A stretch of DNA of 44,013 nt, taken from an uncultured Alphaproteobacteria bacterium. Lineage in GTDB: Bacteria > Pseudomonadota > Alphaproteobacteria > Rhizobiales > Rhizobiaceae. Location of the stretch: NCBI GenBank assembly GCA_929200315.1, contig CAKMZB010000001.1, positions 289,451-333,463 of the forward strand. The letters run 5' to 3'. Shown here one piece after another: positions 43,486-44,013 of the stretch. The notes beneath the pieces were generated by a model. It saw only the letters and a list, made by a program, of their open reading frames with translations, ran no database searches and was not told the origin of the DNA. Positions within the stretch are counted from its first letter, which is position 1. Each line of letters starts with the position of its first letter. A program made the position numbers and the translations under genes.

Positions 43486-44013
43486 GCAATTCGCTTCGCG
43501 CCACCCTCCTGTTCGGCATCATGGCAGCCCTGCTCGCCGTGGTCTGGTTCTACCAGTCACCCTCGCTGATGCTGACAATCCTGAATCTGTGCATAATCTC
43601 AGCCATTATGGCGCTGGGGACGAATATCCAGTGGGGCTATGCCGGGCTCTTTAACGTCGGGATCATGGGCTTTACTGCCCTGGGCGGGGTGGCTGCGGTG
43701 TTGGTCTCGGTTGGCCCGGTCGAAAGTGCCATCCGCGCCGGGGGCGGGGGGCTTGTCATTTCGCTTATCATTGCTGGCATCGTGGTGTCCGCGCTGGTTT
43801 TGCTTGTGAAGGTCATGAAGAGCGGGTGGGTGAAAAATCTTACCGTTGCTGTCGTCGTGATCGGTGGAATCATCGCGATCCGCCAGTTCTACGACCCAGC
43901 AATCTCTGCCATTGAGGCGGATAATCCGGCAGCAAGTGGTTTCCTTGGTGGACTTGGCTTGCCAATCATTTTGTCCTGGATCGTGGGTGGTTTCTTTGCG
44001 GCGGGCGTTGCCT
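43482..44013 (+). CDS. livM: Liv-type ABC importer permease (LivM), 3'-truncated by window edge
   Basis: The frame from ATG 43482 is open to the window end, giving the first 177 residues. A first helix (LLFGIMAALLAVVWFY) is followed by LTILNLCIISAIMALGTNIQWGYAGLFNVGIMGFTALGGV, the LivM signature block. After it the protein has an additional hydrophobic stretch (GGLVISLIIAGIVVSALVLLV and NLTVAVVVIGGIIAIRQFYD) before the next core helices (LPIILSWIVGGFFAAGV), longer than in the common LivM. The C-terminal part, including the coupling helix, lies outside. ATGA overlap with livH. Confidence 0.92.
   Translation, partial: MSNSLRATLLFGIMAALLAVVWFYQSPSLMLTILNLCIISAIMALGTNIQWGYAGLFNVGIMGFTALGGVAAVLVSVGPVESAIRAGGGGLVISLIIAGIVVSALVLLVKVMKSGWVKNLTVAVVVIGGIIAIRQFYDPAISAIEADNPAASGFLGGLGLPIILSWIVGGFFAAGVA

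Noticed and set aside
1-44013. CRISPR arrays, prophage genes, complete transposases, toxin-antitoxin pairs
   Set aside because: I looked for regular short direct repeats, integrase or transposase motifs and small paired genes and saw none that I could support.

Overview
The window is a chromosomal segment of a fairly GC-rich alphaproteobacterium. The best pointer is the block rpsF-rpsR-DUF2232-rplI-dnaB-alr-radA-cvpA-purF-SDR, an order I know from Hyphomicrobiales (Rhizobiales) and relatives. A NadQ-like NAD regulator, a TIGR02301 protein and the short psd plus pssA pair point the same way. I cannot name the genus. No prophage, CRISPR array, rRNA or tRNA gene and no intact insertion sequence is visible.

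Layout. 1-3394 (+): de novo NAD synthesis, nadA (5' end outside the window), nadB and nadC. 3391-8218 (-): a tightly packed opposing run holding a NadQ-like regulator, a CX5R phosphatase-like protein, an HD hydrolase, YgfZ, two exported proteins, one hypothetical and a NUDIX hydrolase. 8268-9598 (+): YedK/HMCES DNA-crosslink protein and a LysE/ArgO exporter. 9749-14136 (+): cysS, VOC protein, cimA and rarD, the last three joined to their upstream neighbour by short overlaps. 14223-17160 (+): ArsR sensor with a clear operator, Atm1-type ABC exporter and a DUF1194 von Willebrand-type protein. 17205-18707 (+): psd and pssA for phosphatidylethanolamine. 18710-24059 (-): PadR regulator, RND adaptor and RND pump. 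24213-33985 (-): the housekeeping block from rpsF down to an SDR. 34432-35901 (+): a PlsB/PlsC-type acyltransferase flanked by two copies of an rpsF promoter-leader sequence. 35902-37217: a gene-poor, partly AT-rich stretch with one YciI gene and a strongly folded non-coding element. 37218-38178: MarR regulator and a divergent ABA4-like membrane protein sharing a symmetric operator. 38190-40831 (-): EamA transporter and adenine deaminase. 40980-44013 (+): LivG, LivF, LivH and a truncated LivM of a branched-chain amino acid type ABC importer.

How the parts work together. Most of the window is biosynthesis and information processing: NAD, cysteinyl-tRNA, the isoleucine precursor citramalate, phospholipids, purines, ribosome, replisome and cell-wall D-alanine. 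Three regulator-transporter or regulator-membrane-protein units (ArsR/Atm1, PadR/RND, MarR/ABA4-like) each have a recognisable palindrome in the promoter region. These are the parts most likely to respond to stress or xenobiotics.

I did not find a convincing wholly new multi-gene system. The items most worth a second look are the duplicated rpsF promoter-leader around the acyltransferase, the folded element at about 36.8-37.1 kb, the repeat that extends the alr reading frame, the compositional patch in cysS, the unusual RND pump and the three symmetric operators.
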